From NCBI RefSeq assembly GCF_040807025.1, contig NC_090943.1, positions 136,969,950 to 137,033,949 on the forward strand: DNA of 64,000 nt, in the 5' to 3' direction. This document shows, one piece after another, positions 34,815 to 49,510 of the stretch. Numbering within the stretch: position 1 is the first letter of the stretch; each line of letters begins with the position of its first letter. The position numbers and the translations under genes are program-made. Source of the stretch: Struthio camelus. Lineage: Eukaryota > Chordata > Aves > Struthioniformes > Struthionidae. The notes under the pieces were generated by a model. That model saw nothing but the letters and a program-made list of their open reading frames with translations. It ran no database searches and was not told the origin of the DNA.

Positions 34815-35714
34815 AAGGTCCTATTTATTTTGTTCTGGAACTCTAGCATAGCTGCAGAAGCACATAGTTCATCTAACAAGCATTAAACAAGCCGAATAAC
34901 AAGTTTTCCTCCAAACAGTACAAATCTAAGGAAAAAATGTTGCTCCGAAATTGTGGAAAGCCTGGAATATCAACCCAGAGAGGTGTAACTGAAGCTTCTT
35001 AGAAACTGGGGTGGGAGGAGAGAGTCTTACACATAGACACAGTAAAAACAGTAGATACAAATTCTGAAGGTATTTTTGTGATCTTTTGTCCTCCTTTCTG
35101 TTTTTTTTTTCTGTTGTGCTCTGAAACTTGCATTTTACTGTCTGTGGATTTCCCGATACGGTTTAAGGTCTCTACATGGGTGAGACCTGCTTGAGACCAT
35201 CTTTCTGAGTCATCATGTGCTTGTGGTTAGTGGAAGTGTTCAGTAGGTTTTTATAGCATTGGATTTAAGATTATCATGTTTCCTGTTGCAGTAAATGCTT
35301 GGGAGAAGGTTTTTAATGTTCTGAGTATTGTGTTAAATGATAAATTAGCCTAATAACCAACTAGTCAGTACAAATTTCTGAAAATTGATAATACAAAAAG
35401 CTGCATAAATGCTTTTACTTTTTGTAAGATAAAATTTTGAATGAGATAAAAATCTTAAACTATCACACATTTTTTCAAGGTAGAGTAGGCAGCATTTCTA
35501 GCACAGAACACAAGAGGATTAAAAAATGAATAACAATTTTACTGTATGAACCTTTCTGCTTCTAGCAGGGGCTGCTGAGATGTACTATGAATGGTATATG
35601 AATGAAATGTGTCAAAGAGGTTTCTGTGTGATTAAACAGTAGGCAGGTTTATGCCTACCTTTTTTGAGGATTTATTCATCTGCTCTCTTTTTTTTTTTTT
35701 TTTAAATTAAACAG

Positions 35715-36045
35715 GAGATGATAGATAGCAATGAATCCTGTACTGCAGGACAGATACCTGTGTCCTACTTTGCCTGCCTGGCTTACTTACTGAAAGAATG
35801 GACTGGCGTGGACCATATTGAAGACTATCTGAGTTACGCAGTCTACCTTTTATGGGTGTTTTTTCCGCTCATAATAGTTTTTCTACTTCCGGGAGTTATT
35901 CTCCTCTTCATCTACGTTTCCGTTATCTTTGTTCATATTTATAAAAGGAAGAATGAATTAAAGGAAGCTTATTCCAATGATTTTTGGGATGGTGCAAAAC
36001 AAATGTTGGCTACGCTGTGGGATGGACATGCAAGAATATGGCATG
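35715..36045 (+). CDS. TMEM68: TMEM68 copy 2, coding exon 1 (N-terminus and membrane hairpin)
   Basis: Acceptor aaacag ending at 35714 behind a T-rich tract, ATG at 35718, donor g|gtaagt after 36045. It encodes residues 1-109, with ESC, GQIP, CLAY and EWTGV shared with copy 1, the membrane hairpin, and WDGHARIWH at the end. Length and phase match copy 1. The next intron (36046-38284) has no recognised element. Confidence 0.93.
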
Positions 36046-39000
36046 GTAAGTAAGATCTGACTTTTCATTAAAATGTGCTGAAGCTCTTATTCCTAGGTTT
36101 ATCTTTCAGGCTTATCAATGTACATCTTATTTTTGCTGCCATTACATGAGATTTGAATTTTGGACCAATTCTTTTTTTTTTTTTCCTTCAATTTGTCAAA
36201 ATTGCCAGTTGTTCTTCAGTCATTCTGGACTTGGGAGAAAAAAAGCAGATGAGGGTTTTTTTGGATGTAAAATTTGCTTTCTTATGCTTTTCTTATGCTG
36301 CTATAAAATGAGATCTTTCATCCAGCTGAATGTATGCAAAACTTTATTGTTTAAAGTTCTTTTTTCTTTTTCACTTTTAATAACTACTGCTGGATTTTCT
36401 TATTCCAGGAGTACCTGAAATGATAACTGTCTTAAAAATTAGTTCAGTTCATGAGATTCCAGGAGTTCTTTAGCAAGCAAAACAAAATGAACCAAATTAA
36501 AAAGCCTACTGTTCGTTCAGAGTGCATATATGGACGCTTAATGTCAGGTCACCCATTAGTTGCTGCATAAAGTTGAGTGTGGAGCCCCAAACTGTTACTT
36601 GTGCCTCTGAAGCCTACTTTCTTATTTTATTTCCATCTATGTATTTTTGACAACTGCTTTCTCTAGTAGAAGAATGTCAAAACTAAGGGCTCTGTTCCCT
36701 GTCCCTCTGCTATTTTTTCTTCTATAAAGACAGACATAATAAATGATTTGGCTTTTCTTTCTAAAGAAATCATAAGCCTCTTTCAGAACCATTCAGTCTA
36801 GATGCAGCTAAAGGAGAAAGGGATGTTTAAGAGCAATTTACATATAGAACAAATCCTTCTTGAAAATCATCTCTATTTGTTCTCCAGTCAAAAGGAAGTG
36901 GTTTTCAAGGCATTGATAACCAGATGGTGCAGCGGCTGTATCAGATAGGCTTTGTAAGGCTGAGATGTAACTTTCAAATCTAGGAAAGTACACTAGATCA
37001 AAATCAACAGCTATTGCAAATAGCTTAAAATGTTCACTTCATAATAAAAAGTTATTTACTTTTTTTCCATAAGAAAATGATTTTTAAGGGCTTGGCTCTT
37101 CTCATCCTAAGTAACTTTTTCTTTTTATAAGGTCTAACTTTTTATTTACACAGAAAAGATTCTCATCCAGACCCTCATCTACTGTTGTGACTTTCTTCTC
37201 TGCCCTGTGTGCTGCTTCCCATGTTCTGTATACACTTCTCTTACTTCAGAGTGAATTGTTTTATGATTTCCCCCCCTCCCCCCACGCTTAATTAATTGAT
37301 ATATCACAGGAAGACTTTTTCTCTTCATCCTGAAATCTCATAGCATTGCAAAAAAGCCCACCAAAAGTAGTACATGATACCTGTATCTTTATATGCACAT
37401 GCTAGATATAGGTATCGTTCTGGTTATTTTCAGCAGGCGTGGAGCAGAGTTAGTGGTCACTTCTGACGGTACGGAAGATAGGTACGTGTATGCTTGTACT
37501 GTGTTGCAGACCCAGAAGTGCAGAAAGTAAAAGTCAGTGGGAGAAGAGGCAAGAGAACAGACAGAATTAAAGAATGGATGAAGTGAAAGATACAGAACTA
37601 GTAACTTCAGAAGAAGCAACAGTAAATAAAAAAGGATACTGTAACAAAGCTGCTCTATGTTATCTGAATATATTCTAAACTGATCAGTTATTTTATGTTA
37701 ACTGTATATATTCTGCCTGCAAACTTAATTGGAAATGTGTGTTCAATAAGAAGCTTGTACCTGTTCATGTATGTTGCAATTAAACATAAATCCTGCTTCT
37801 AATTTAAGCCCCGAGTAAGTTTTAGTTCTTACTGGGGGGAACAGGGTGCAAGTGTATTCCCTAAGAGAACTGATTTTGAAAGGCAGATAATAGCTTGAAA
37901 TAGTTGTATTTCACCACCTATCTGATCCTTATTTTGATGTCTTTTGAATGATTGAGTCAGAGGACTTCTGCAGCCTTGAAGGTAGTGAAATGAAACAGTA
38001 AGGTAAAATATTATACAGCAGTTCAAGACAATGATGCTATTTTCTGGTTGCTTTTATTTTTTTCTTTAATTGCAGCTTTTCTGTTTTAAATTAAACTTTT
38101 CTTTCCTATGAAAGCAAGTTAGTAAATGTTATAAGTAAGCTCTTGTTCTCTTAGCAGCCATTAATTGCTCTACCACTTCTCAATAGCTGTTGGTTTCAGC
38201 TTGCCAATTTGATTAAAGGTAGTTTTTTTTGGGAATAGAATTATATAAAACTTTGATATGCTTTATGCTTTTTACTCCTAACAGGTTATGAGCTTCATGG
38301 TATAGAAAATATACCAGAAGGACCAGGGCTTATTGTGTTTTATCATGGAGCAACTCCTGTTGACTATATTTATTTCATGGCTAAACTTACTATACTACAG
38401 AAAAGAACCTGCCATGTAGTAGCTGATCATTTCGTCTTTAAATTACCAGGTAACTTGCTTCATTATGACCAATGAGTTTGAGGACTCAAGTAATTTCTTT
38501 TTACTGTGTAAATAATAGAATTTGTGCCGCAGGGCTACAACTCTTAGAGCGTATATTCAGACAAATTTATTTAAAGTCCCTTGGGGAAGAGCTGTCTCTA
38601 CCATGTTCTTTACAAACAATGGTGGTCTTATGCAACTGACCCATGCAAGGGTGGGTTGTATTCCTGGCTGAGCGGCCCCTGTCACTGCTTTTAGGGTATA
38701 TAGAAACAAAGGAAAGGAAATCATAGGAGAAACAGATGTGTCTGTATTAGTCAGTAGCAGCAACTTCAGTAAAATATTTTTCCTCGTTATTAATATAGGC
38801 AGAATGAGTGTAAACTGATTAAGAAATATGCTATTTGGAAGCAATGTCCTTAAAATTGGCAGTATTAGTTTGGGGGGAGGATGCCTTTGCATATCCTACC
38901 CAGCTGAAGATGGTGGGCAGTGGAGCCTGCCCCTGTGAAGACGGTGCCAAATAGAACGGAGTTTCCTGGAAGAAGGCTAAAGAGGCGTCCTGCAAGTTTG

Positions 39001-42000
39001 TGTGAATTTTAAACACCTTGTTATCTTCCCTGAGCACCAGTACAGCCAAATATGCAGCTGATTATTCAGGTACTAGTTACAAAATAACCAGTACATAACG
39101 AAACTAGTTATAAAATATACCTGAGTGCAGACAAATGTCTGTGGAGACCCAACTTTTTGTGCTTAGGTAAAGGACGAAGCTTTTGTGTGAATGTCTGTCT
39201 TCTCTGCCTCTTGCACACAGTGTAATTTCAAGTGCTCAAAGAGCTCAAACGTCCCAAAGTTCAATGTGATTTAGTATGTCCAGAGCTGCAAAGTCATGTG
39301 TATGTTATAGGCATAGAGGTGGTCCTTTCCTCATTTCCTGTTCTTTCAGTACAGTGGTGCTGATATCTTTATTGTTATTGAGCAGCACAATTGAGGGAAA
39401 ACAACCTTTTGTCACCTGTGTCAGCCATCATTATTTTTATGGTATCATAGCCTAAAAAATTATTGTTTTAAAAAGTACATCCAGAAAAGAGGTTTGTTAC
39501 ACGAATATATGAATACAGTGAAGTTTGTGTGTCGTCTTCTCCCCCTTCCAGCCCCCCAGCTTTTCTTCTCTCTGTGCATTGCTTACAGTGTCCTTTCCAT
39601 AGTTCCCTACAACAACCTCTGAGGTACTTAAACATTCCTCCCATACTTTCTACCTGTTTGATTATGCTTGTTGGTCAGACGTCTGCTGCCTCAGAACAAG
39701 GTAATGGCTGTAGTCTACCTGTTTCTCTATCTAGGAGGTACAGATTTGCTTCCCTTCCCACTTACCATCCCATTGAGCCAACAGTTTTTCACAAAATCTT
39801 GAGGTTTTGGTTTGTGATCCTGCTGTTAGATTTGATCAAGAATAAACTCAAGGGGCGTTTTTGAGTATCAAGTATAAACCAGTTGGAAAGACACTCACAG
39901 CACGACTGCATGACATTCTGGTTCCTTAATGAAACAGACTAAAATGGAGAACCACATATATGCAGTGCATCAAGGTTCATGATGCTGTAAGGGTGTTAGC
40001 TTATTTCCCCTCGTTTACCTTCTGAGCACAGTGTGTGTGGTCATGGAATTTCATCTGTTGCCCTTTAAAAATGATTACCAGTGGAAGAGCATGTGAGAAA
40101 CAGAAGTTCAGGGCTGCACTAAATTACCAGCCTGTATAGAGTTGTCCCTCTAAAGAACTGTAAAGAAAATAGACATTTAAAAGGCAATTAACAGCAGGAA
40201 CCCGCTTCATGTACTCTGAGTTGCCCTCCTGTTGACTACAGAGGGAGTCCAAGGAGATCAGCTAGTTAAATTAACTATCTAACTTAAAAGCATCTTGTGT
40301 TCCTATAAGGTATAAGGTTCAGATTCTTTTACAATGTTGGTTTCATTGAACCTGTCCCTTACAGCATTTTGGTTTTTAATTTCTTTTTAATATTGCTCAG
40401 GGTTGCATTTTTCATAAATGTGCTTGTGAACTTGTAAATTGCAGCCAATGATGCATAGTTTGGATTTTCAAAATAATGATGTTGTTGGTACTGTCTGAGA
40501 AGGGAAGCATAAAAGATGCCTGGGTTTGCAGACTGGGGAAGGAATGTACAGGGTTGAGGAGACAGTTTAAAAATTTTAAATTCACGTTATGATAAAGCAT
40601 GAGGAAGGTGAAGAGTATGTTAAGGACAAGATTTTGGTTGAACAGCCCAGTGGAAAAACAGTTGATCAGTCATGTTAGTTATGTGAGTTTTTGTTTATTT
40701 TAAGGGTGTGGGTTTTTTTTTTTTGAGTTTCTAAAATACATTAATACCCAGTCCTTCTTCCAAGTTCAGTTGAAATAAGTTGGAATAACAATCTCATAAT
40801 TAATTTTGTGAATTTACAGAAGGAGTGTTCTGTAGTGTACTGATATACAACATCAGCAATGCTTTTCATGGAAACAGCTCATATCACAAAACTGTTCTTT
40901 AGCCAATAAAGCTTCATTTCAGTCTCATTCCCTGAAAGCAGAACTTTTCCATAGAGGTAAAAGCATAGTTTTGCCTCTGCAACTGCTCTTGCCAACAGAT
41001 AAAGATTTGTCAGTTGATTATCAAATATTTTATATATTCCTGATTAATGTAACCAATTTTTTAATTTAGATTTGTCCCCATATTGTATGTGTTAATATTA
41101 ATGTGCAGTTCTGTATCAAAAGGAAGATTATTCTGTTTTTCTCAAGTTTCTTCTTTAAAATGAGACTCTAGATGTTGTGGTATGAATAAACTTAGGCTTC
41201 CCTCAAATATAATTTATTAGTATTGCAGAGACATCTAACTGGGGCTGATCTCAAGGAATTTAGTTCAGCAGTACAAAATCTAGCTTGTCTAGCAGACTGT
41301 TACTAGTGATATCGCTCAGGGGTGGGTACTAGGGCTGGTGTTGTTTAACGTTTTTATTTGATTACCTGGATGATGGGTTGGAGTGTGCTTTCAGTGAGGC
41401 CACTGATGGTATTGAATGCACAGTTGATGCACAGGGGGTTAGAGCTGGTGTTCAGAGTGACTTCACAGGAATGGCTGACAAATGTCATGAAGGTCAACAA
41501 AAGCAAATATGAAGTCACGCATCTGGGATGGAATAATCCCGTGCAACAGTACTGGTGAGACAGTGAGTAGATAGTGGCTTTGCAGAAAAGATGCTGGGCA
41601 TTCTCGTGGACAGCAAGTTGAGCCTAAGTCAGCAGTGTGCCCTTGCAGCAAAGAAGTTCAATTGCCTTTATTAGCGTGTGTAACGAGCATGTTGTGGAAA
41701 GAGATTCTTCCTTGTTATGCGGCACCTGTGAAACCACGTCTTGGAACACTGTGTCCAGTTTTGGGCTCCCCAGTACAAGAAAGACGCTGACATACCAGAC
41801 TGGGTGCAGTGGAGGGCCACTAAGGTGATTAGGGGGTTGGTGCACACAGTGTATGAGGATAGATGGAGAGAACTGGGTTCAGTAGGTGTCTGAGAAAGAT
41901 TGAGAGAGGTATTATTGCTGTTTTCAGCTACCTAATTGATGGTGCAAAGACCACCGTCACACTCTTCTCAGAGGTGCACAGGGATGAAAATGAGATGCAA

Positions 42001-45000
42001 CAGAAGCAAGCTGCAATGCAAGATATTCCGATTAGGCATATGGAGAGGTATTTTTGCAATGAGGGTGGTCAGACACCTGAAAGAATTGCCCAGAAAAAAT
42101 TGGGAAAGCTCTATCCTTGAAGATTTTCAAATCAAAGTTGAGCGCGGGCCTGAGCAGCCTGATCTAATTGGACCCACTCTGGGCTAGAGGGAGGAAGCTT
42201 GGACTAGATGACCTTCAGAGATCCCTTCCAACCCAGATTATTCATTGACAGTATCTGAGAGTAAGGCTGTGCAGGGAAGACAAGCCCAAGGAGCCCAGAT
42301 ATTATTTCTGATCATGTTTTGAAATCTGTAGTAATCTAGGATTGGGTGGAAAGAGCTGCTTCTGTGAAGCAAACCAGAAAGTTTGCTATCATTTTAGCTT
42401 GCCTGATCTAAGACTGCCTGATCTTGATTAAGTCTTTAAATTAAATTGAATGCCTTTCCAGAAGGTGCTTCAATTAACCTGAAGTTAATAGGCACAGTCC
42501 AGAAAAAATGGGGAGAAAAAAGCTATGGGGTGTGTTAAATACACTTGGTTTAGATGATTTAATGAAACTTCTGTTTTTATGACTTGCGAATCTATTATGA
42601 ACAGCTGTGAGGAACGGCTTGTTTCATGAATCTGAGCTGTGAGGAACGGCTTGTTTCATGAATCTGAATGTCAGGAACTGCCACGATGCAGTCTCATTGC
42701 AACTTCTACATTGGGCACTGTGTCAATAATGTTGTATCAATACTGTGCTTCTGTTGCTTACCTTTGAGGGGCAGAAGGGATGTGAAATGTGGTCCTGAGT
42801 CTTTTTTTTTTTTTTTTTTTCCAAATGAATATTGAAGCTAGGTCACAGGAAAGAAATATACTGGTGTTTTTATGGTCTGTAGATTCTCAGCTGTGTAATG
42901 CCCCGGATTAAATTGATTTCTCCAGAGTTCAGTTAAGAGAAAGAGTGCAGTGAGGACTGAGATTTCATTTGTGATGTTCTTCCCTGTCATCCTGCCTATA
43001 GTATGGGGCATGATCTACTTCCTGGAATTCTCTAGGCACTTTATTTAAAAAGTTTCCTGCCATTTTAGGGATCTCGGATGGTCTCTCTCCTGTAATGTCC
43101 CAGAGGAAAGGAACTGTGGTTTCTTGTCTGTTATATAGACAAGGTGATGCAAAGTTAGCATCTTTTCATGCTCTGGAAGGATGACAAACTTTGCTTAAAA
43201 TACTTTCGAGGGGAGGTTTTGTTGTTGTTTAAAGTGAAAAAATAGATTATTAGTCACTTGCATGCTACAGCAAAGTGCTGCCCCACTGCTACTTCTCACT
43301 CTGTGATGACCCTTATCCTGGCCATAGAGTATGGTGGCAGGCCCCTCAGGGACGCTGCATTAGTTCCTCTCTCTGTTGCCGTAACTTAGCAGGTTCTTCC
43401 CCTTTGCTCCAGGAGCAAAGGTGTTAATAATAATGTAGGATCTGCTGGTCAGGATATGAGACATAGCTCAGAATGTAAAGTTGGTCATAGGGGCTGAAAA
43501 GTTTTGAGAGAGCCAACTTGAAACTCCACTACCACTAATCCCTCTTGCAAAGTATTGCCTATATTCTGCCTATATTTTCTTCTTGGTTTTTGACCTATAA
43601 GCTGGAGAGACTCCCATGGAGTTGCTCTGTCATTTCCCTCCTACTCTGGCATGCCCATTGCAGAAGGGAAAACTATTTTCATACCTGCTGCTTCCTTGGA
43701 GTCTCTCTTCCTGTTTGGCTCTACCTTTCTCGTTAACGTTTTGTAAGAAAGAAACTTAGAAGCAAGCAACTTTGTGCTGCCATGTACATTCCAAAGAGCT
43801 ATAATTAGTTTGGGATGTAAAATCATGCAAAATCCCCTGAACAAAGCATCTGAAAGAAATGAAATGGGTTTAGGAAAACTCTATTTCAGGAGTCTTCTAT
43901 TCAGATGCTGCTAGGTAAAGACTGCTAGTGTTACCTGCAGCGTGTGAGGCAGACATAGCCAACTATGAGACAGTGCAAGACAAGGACCTCACAGAACTGG
44001 ATGAACCTCAGCTGTAACAGAGCTTGTGTTCTGTTGTCATGTTTGTGGATAATTCTGGCTGTATATAGATATAAATGAAGAAGAATTATTCTTCACACCA
44101 AAACCTAAAACTAGTTGGAGATCAGAATTCAGCTAAGAATAAACTAACGACGTGCTGACTCGTGCTTTCCTTCCCAAGACCTTAATATATATGGACTGTA
44201 AGTCAAGACAGAACTCTGTCTTCTTAAGTACATATACTCTTCTTCTGTGTATGTAAGAAATGTGTACTGAGAGTAACAAATATTCTTTTGTTAAACCCAG
44301 GTTAAAAAGTGAAGATGTATTATTGAGGGACAAACTTGACTGGAGCAATTCTGTACTCCTTTATATGGTTGATCAGGTTAAGTTTGCCTCAGTGGGAAAC
44401 TTCAGGAAAGAAGTAATCTTTCCCATCCTGCTCTGCCATCTAAAATTCCCGTTCCAGTATTCATAAAAGCTGAGTGAATGTAAAATATTTTGAACAAAGT
44501 GAACATGATGGACAGTTTCTGAAAAATGAGGTTGCTGCTAGTTACGTTCCTTCACATTAAGCTAGTTGTCTACATTGCATAGGTATGTGTCTATCTCACA
44601 CTTGTAAACAATTTTTGATGTTTTTCTGTTATTGAAAAGCAGGGTCAGTATGACACTTCAAATTCAAGATGGTATGAAGGGTTTATGTAATTTTACACTT
44701 AAACACTTAAGCAGTAGATGAAAAAATCTGAACATGAGGTGAATATATGCAGAATGGTCTTTGTAGTGAAAGGTCGACAGTATACTTACAAACTGAACTG
44801 TGGAATTAATACCTGCAGTGATATGGAACATGGAGAATGCTGCATTTTATTTATTTTTCTCCTTCTTTTATACCCACTGCCCTTTGTTTCCCAAAGGGGG
44901 GAAAAAACATAGCAATTTGTTGGTCTGCTTTGTTAGTGGACTTTACTAGGACTATGCCACATCTGAAAAGTAGAGCTTGGGCAGGGAGACAGTGCCCTGG

Positions 45001-47609
45001 AGCAGACTTAACAACTCCTTTGAAAGAGTACATTCAAGATGGCACTGAGTGCTTGCCTTTTTTTTTTTTTTCAAGTTTAGTCCTGACTGTGAGATAGCAT
45101 CTGACTTTACTGTGACAAAAAGACACTGAAAAACCTAAATCAACTTGATAGATGAAAATTTACAAGCAAGGCTTAATGCTTCAGCCCTTCCAGAAACATC
45201 TCTGATTCAGGGATATAGGTTGTTAGGTAAGTTTTAACCATTGTGTTCCGTTTTGGGAACGAATACTCAATGGTAATGTGAATTAACATTTTTCTCAATT
45301 AATATTATCATATCCTACAGGTTTTAAGTTATTACTTGATGTACTTGGAGTTATGCATGGACCAAAAGAAGAATGTGTCAATGCTCTGAAGAAGGGCCAT
45401 CTGGTAGCCATTTCCCCAGGTGGAGTTCGGGAAGCACTCTTCAGTGATGAGACATATGTTATTATATGGGGTAATCGAAAGGGCTTTGCTCAGGTGGCCA
45501 TTGATGCAAAAGTGGTAAGTGTGACAGATCACAGAGGAGAAGCAAAGAATGCTAACTTATTAATACTTTCTTCCAGGGAAGCTGTTCTGATGATGAAATA
45601 TTTTAGTGTTAAATTGCTGAGTGTCATGAATATGTTCTACTTGCTCTTGTAACTAAGTTTCAAGATTATTTTTCTCCCTTTTGAAAAGAAGGTTTTTGGA
45701 GTCAGCTAAGAATATTATGATCAGGAAATCTGGGAAATTGGGAATTCTTAAAAGAATGGGGGATGAAATTCAGGACAGTTGCTACATTATAAGCTTGTGC
45801 TGCTTTGCACATAGGTGGTCAGGGTTGTAAAGGCACAACCTCTGACCAGAATGATTGCAAAGCAACCATACATCAGTAGTTGTATTTCCTCTGTTGCTGA
45901 AGTACGCTGAGACTCAGCAGACCGGTACTCTCTGTGATGTTATATTCATACTGGAATCATTGTTGCTATATACTGTATTGGCATTTTTATGGTAGTGAGG
46001 AACCTCTAGGTTATGTATACAGCAGCAGGAAATGCTGTTCACTAGTGTGAATGATTTCTCTTCAGTTCTATCTAATACATAGCATTATCTGCCTGCTGAC
46101 CAAGGGGACTAGTTGAGCAAGGCACATATATGTATGATATGTTTGAAATGTAACTATTTTAATAATCCTTTCAGATCAGACTCCCTCTCATTCTGTACTT
46201 GGAAGGTGTGTACATATGCTCACGGGTCTGTGTATGCCTCAGTTTAAAAAAAAAAAAAAAAAAAAGGGTGAGGGGGAGGGAAGCATCACACCCAGAGTTT
46301 TACACTTAACCAGTCTCTGTTGGACAGTAAATAAAACTCTGGATTTCAATTTTAAATGTGTGACACTTTGCCCAGGAGGAAAATAATGCAGTATAAACAG
46401 ATATTTTCAACAGATTTAAATTTTATTAGGGTATTGTAATAGCACATGAAAGGCCATACTTGGGATTCAGCTATTGTGGTTTTATTTATTTTACTTGAAT
46501 GTATGTTCAGTTCCCTTTGTGCTACTTACCATAACTGGTGGGATGGAGTAGACTAGGAACGGTGTTGGAGGCAGGCTGGAAGCAAAGAAAATAACTTTAT
46601 TTAGGTTAAAGATGAGCTTTGAATCGCTTTTAAATCATAACCCTTCCAGGAAAGGAAAATGTGCCTAAAATGTCAGTATTGGGAACTTCAGCTTCTTGAG
46701 GTTGTCTTGTTTCAGCAGTTCATTTGCCAGAGTTTTTTGATGTGTTTTGTTGTATAGACAAACTTGGTATATGCAAAAATCTCTACCTATACCTGTATGT
46801 CAAAAGTAAGATGTTCCAAAGAAGATGGTCCAGAATGTAGAAATGTGTTACCATTCAGTTTAGGCAACTGCACTTCTTATTCTCTATAATTGCATTTGAT
46901 TATTTGCAGACTTTATTTTTTAAATAAATTTCTTGTTATCTGTTGAAAAGTTTAACTTGTTAACTCATCTCCGTGCCTTTAAAAAAAGTTTGAAAGAATC
47001 TGGATGTTTGAAAATCCTGTTGAGTTGTATGTTTCTGATGCTGCTGTGTAAAGTGAGCGTCTATTACAATTTGATATTAAAAAAACTTATATAATAGAGC
47101 CCCCACCAGGTCTTGTAAATTTTGACCGCTCTTTGTAACTTCCAAAACAGCAATAAAAGCTTGAACTATTAACACTATTCCAAATATTCTTCTGCAGAAA
47201 TGAGATTCATTATGCAATGACACATTATGTGTGAAGTAATAAAATCAGCAGAGCAGAGACAAATCAGAGACGTTTAGGGTTCCAGTCATGCGAATGCTTT
47301 CCTTTGAGCATAACTGCAAATTAGTCAAGAAGTTTAACCACTTAAGTCACAAAAGTACAAACACTGCTGGATGAGGGGAGGCCTAAATGCTCCACAAGGT
47401 CTAAAATTCTGCACTGCTTGAAGAAAATCGATGTGCTGAAACAGTAACTTGTTCTCAGCTGATGTTATTCTCCAGCCTGAAACCTCATTGCTGTGGCTTT
47501 AGAACTTATGAATCCTTATTTTGCTCCTATATGTCTTTGTCTGACAAACACTTCTGAAAGTAATTTCCCCTTTAGGTTTAAGTGAGGTAGTTTTTTTGTT
47601 GTTTTTTGT

Positions 47610-47642
<33 letters not shown>

Positions 47643-49470
47643 CAGTGCCGTTGTCATTAAATTCTTACCATTTTTTTTTCCCTCCTAGCCCATCATTCCT
47701 ATGTTTACACAAAATGTTCGAGAAGGCATTAGGACATTAGGAGGAATAAGTAAGATATTTTATATATTTGTTTGTAGTCTATTTTTTCCATGCGTGTTTA
47801 GTCTATTTCTGTAGAAGTAATCTCTGTATAATTCTGAGATTTGACACAATCTTGTTTCTTGAAGTTTACTCTCTAGTAGAGTTAAATGAGATGGATACAT
47901 GTTATTGTAATTGAACACCAGCAGTAGATGTAGTATTTGCTCCTGTAAGTTATTCTCTGCATAGCAATGGGCCTTCATGTAAGGAGTAGAAGAGAGGAGG
48001 AAAAAATGAGCCAGAACAAAGGCAAATACATTAAGACTTTTTTTTCCTCTCTATTTATATCTGCTAGGCCAACTCTAGGCTTTCTGCTGCCTGTTAAGAA
48101 GCAAAGGAAACATAAAGGTTTGCAACCGACAGCCAATTTCTTTAAATGTCCTCTTAAAGCTCTGTGCTGAAAATCTCTACCTGTACTTAAACTTCAAATG
48201 GTTTGAAGTACAAATAATACATAGTTAGCTTACTATTTGCCACAAAACCTTGTATTTGCATGCTGTCTTCCTCTTTCCTCACCTCTTTAGGAGTTCCAGT
48301 CGACACACTAACAGGTGGATATAAGCCTAAAAGGTCCTCCTCTAGGATGGTTAGATGCCCACATCTCTGCAGATCTGCTAGTGTCAAACTCCTCTCTTTT
48401 TCATTCTTCAACGTGCTCTTTGGCAGAGAGGGCCAAAACAGTCTCTTCCACTCAGTGTGTTCTGTCTCAAATGTGGCATAATCATGTTCATCAGAAGACT
48501 GTAGGGCAAAGCAGTTCCCTACCTCTCTACCCTCTAATTAGGAGCAATACATTGTGCGGAGAAAGGTCAGGCATCAATGTAGATAGGCAAAATGATTCAC
48601 ATTCTTCAGGCCCTACCAAAATAAAAAGCAATTAACTGTTGCTGTGCTCGGGAGAAGTGCTAGGGTTTGCAGGGCCTCAGACTAATCTGAATCTTCCCCA
48701 ACATGCTACTTGTATTCTACAGCAGAGGTACTAAAGGGGTTAACTAACATGCTATTAATTGCTGGAAGTATTACTCCAGTTTCAATAGTTTTGGAATATT
48801 CTTTGTTCTTACAGGCTGTATACAGAAGAAATCACATCTGTCAGTAAGGACTTTCTTATACCAACACTCTATTGAAGGAATTTCTTGTCAAAAATTGAGA
48901 GAAATTCTCACCTTTTCTGGGAGAAATGTGTTCTGTTGATGCTTGGGATAGCTGCCGAGGAAATGGCATGAGAGAGAAAGAGCAGAGCAGACTGAAATAA
49001 CCTGTTTTTTTTCCCCTCTGTGTGTAGTGTTTCCCTGCAACCAGTGTGTGGTCAGAAAGAGCAAGTTCAGCATTGTAGCCTTTTAGGTAGATACGACTGT
49101 TTCTGATCCTTTGGACCTAGGTGGGATTGAAGAGAACAGTTTTCCAGCAATGCTAGTTTCTTATGCTAAACTCTAAGATTAGCTGAATTGTAACCTGGAT
49201 TGTGTCGCGTTCCCTTCCTCCTCAGAGAGGCAGCTACTGGATTTTTCTCCTGTTCTTCTCTTTGCAGGTATTCTTTGGAGAGATTTCACTCTAAGTGAAA
49301 CAAGTCTTACAGTAGCATTAATACAGTTTTTATTAAATGAAAGTCAAGGGTAGAATAGCACTTGCAATGACATGCGGCTTTGAGAAGCTGGGGCAAGGGC
49401 TGGCTTACCAAACAAACCAGTTTAAGTTTTAAAACATACTGGGGAAAAAAACTTATGGAATAATCTTAAT

Positions 49471-49510
<40 letters not shown>

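Larger units (their letters stand above)
31030..35714 (+). other. first (5'UTR) intron of TMEM68 copy 2
   Basis: A 4.7 kb predicted intron. It holds a degenerate sense CR1 fragment (about 33000-33500), an 80-codon open frame of unknown meaning at 34164-34406, a run of 21 C at 34794-34814 and a T tract just before the acceptor. Confidence 0.5.
38450..45320 (+). other. intron 2 of TMEM68 copy 2
   Basis: The longest intron of the window, 6.9 kb. It holds a degenerate 1 kb sense CR1 copy (about 41225-42250), a perfect 32 bp tandem duplication (42603-42666) and T tracts near 42800 and 45058. I see no nested gene. Confidence 0.75.
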
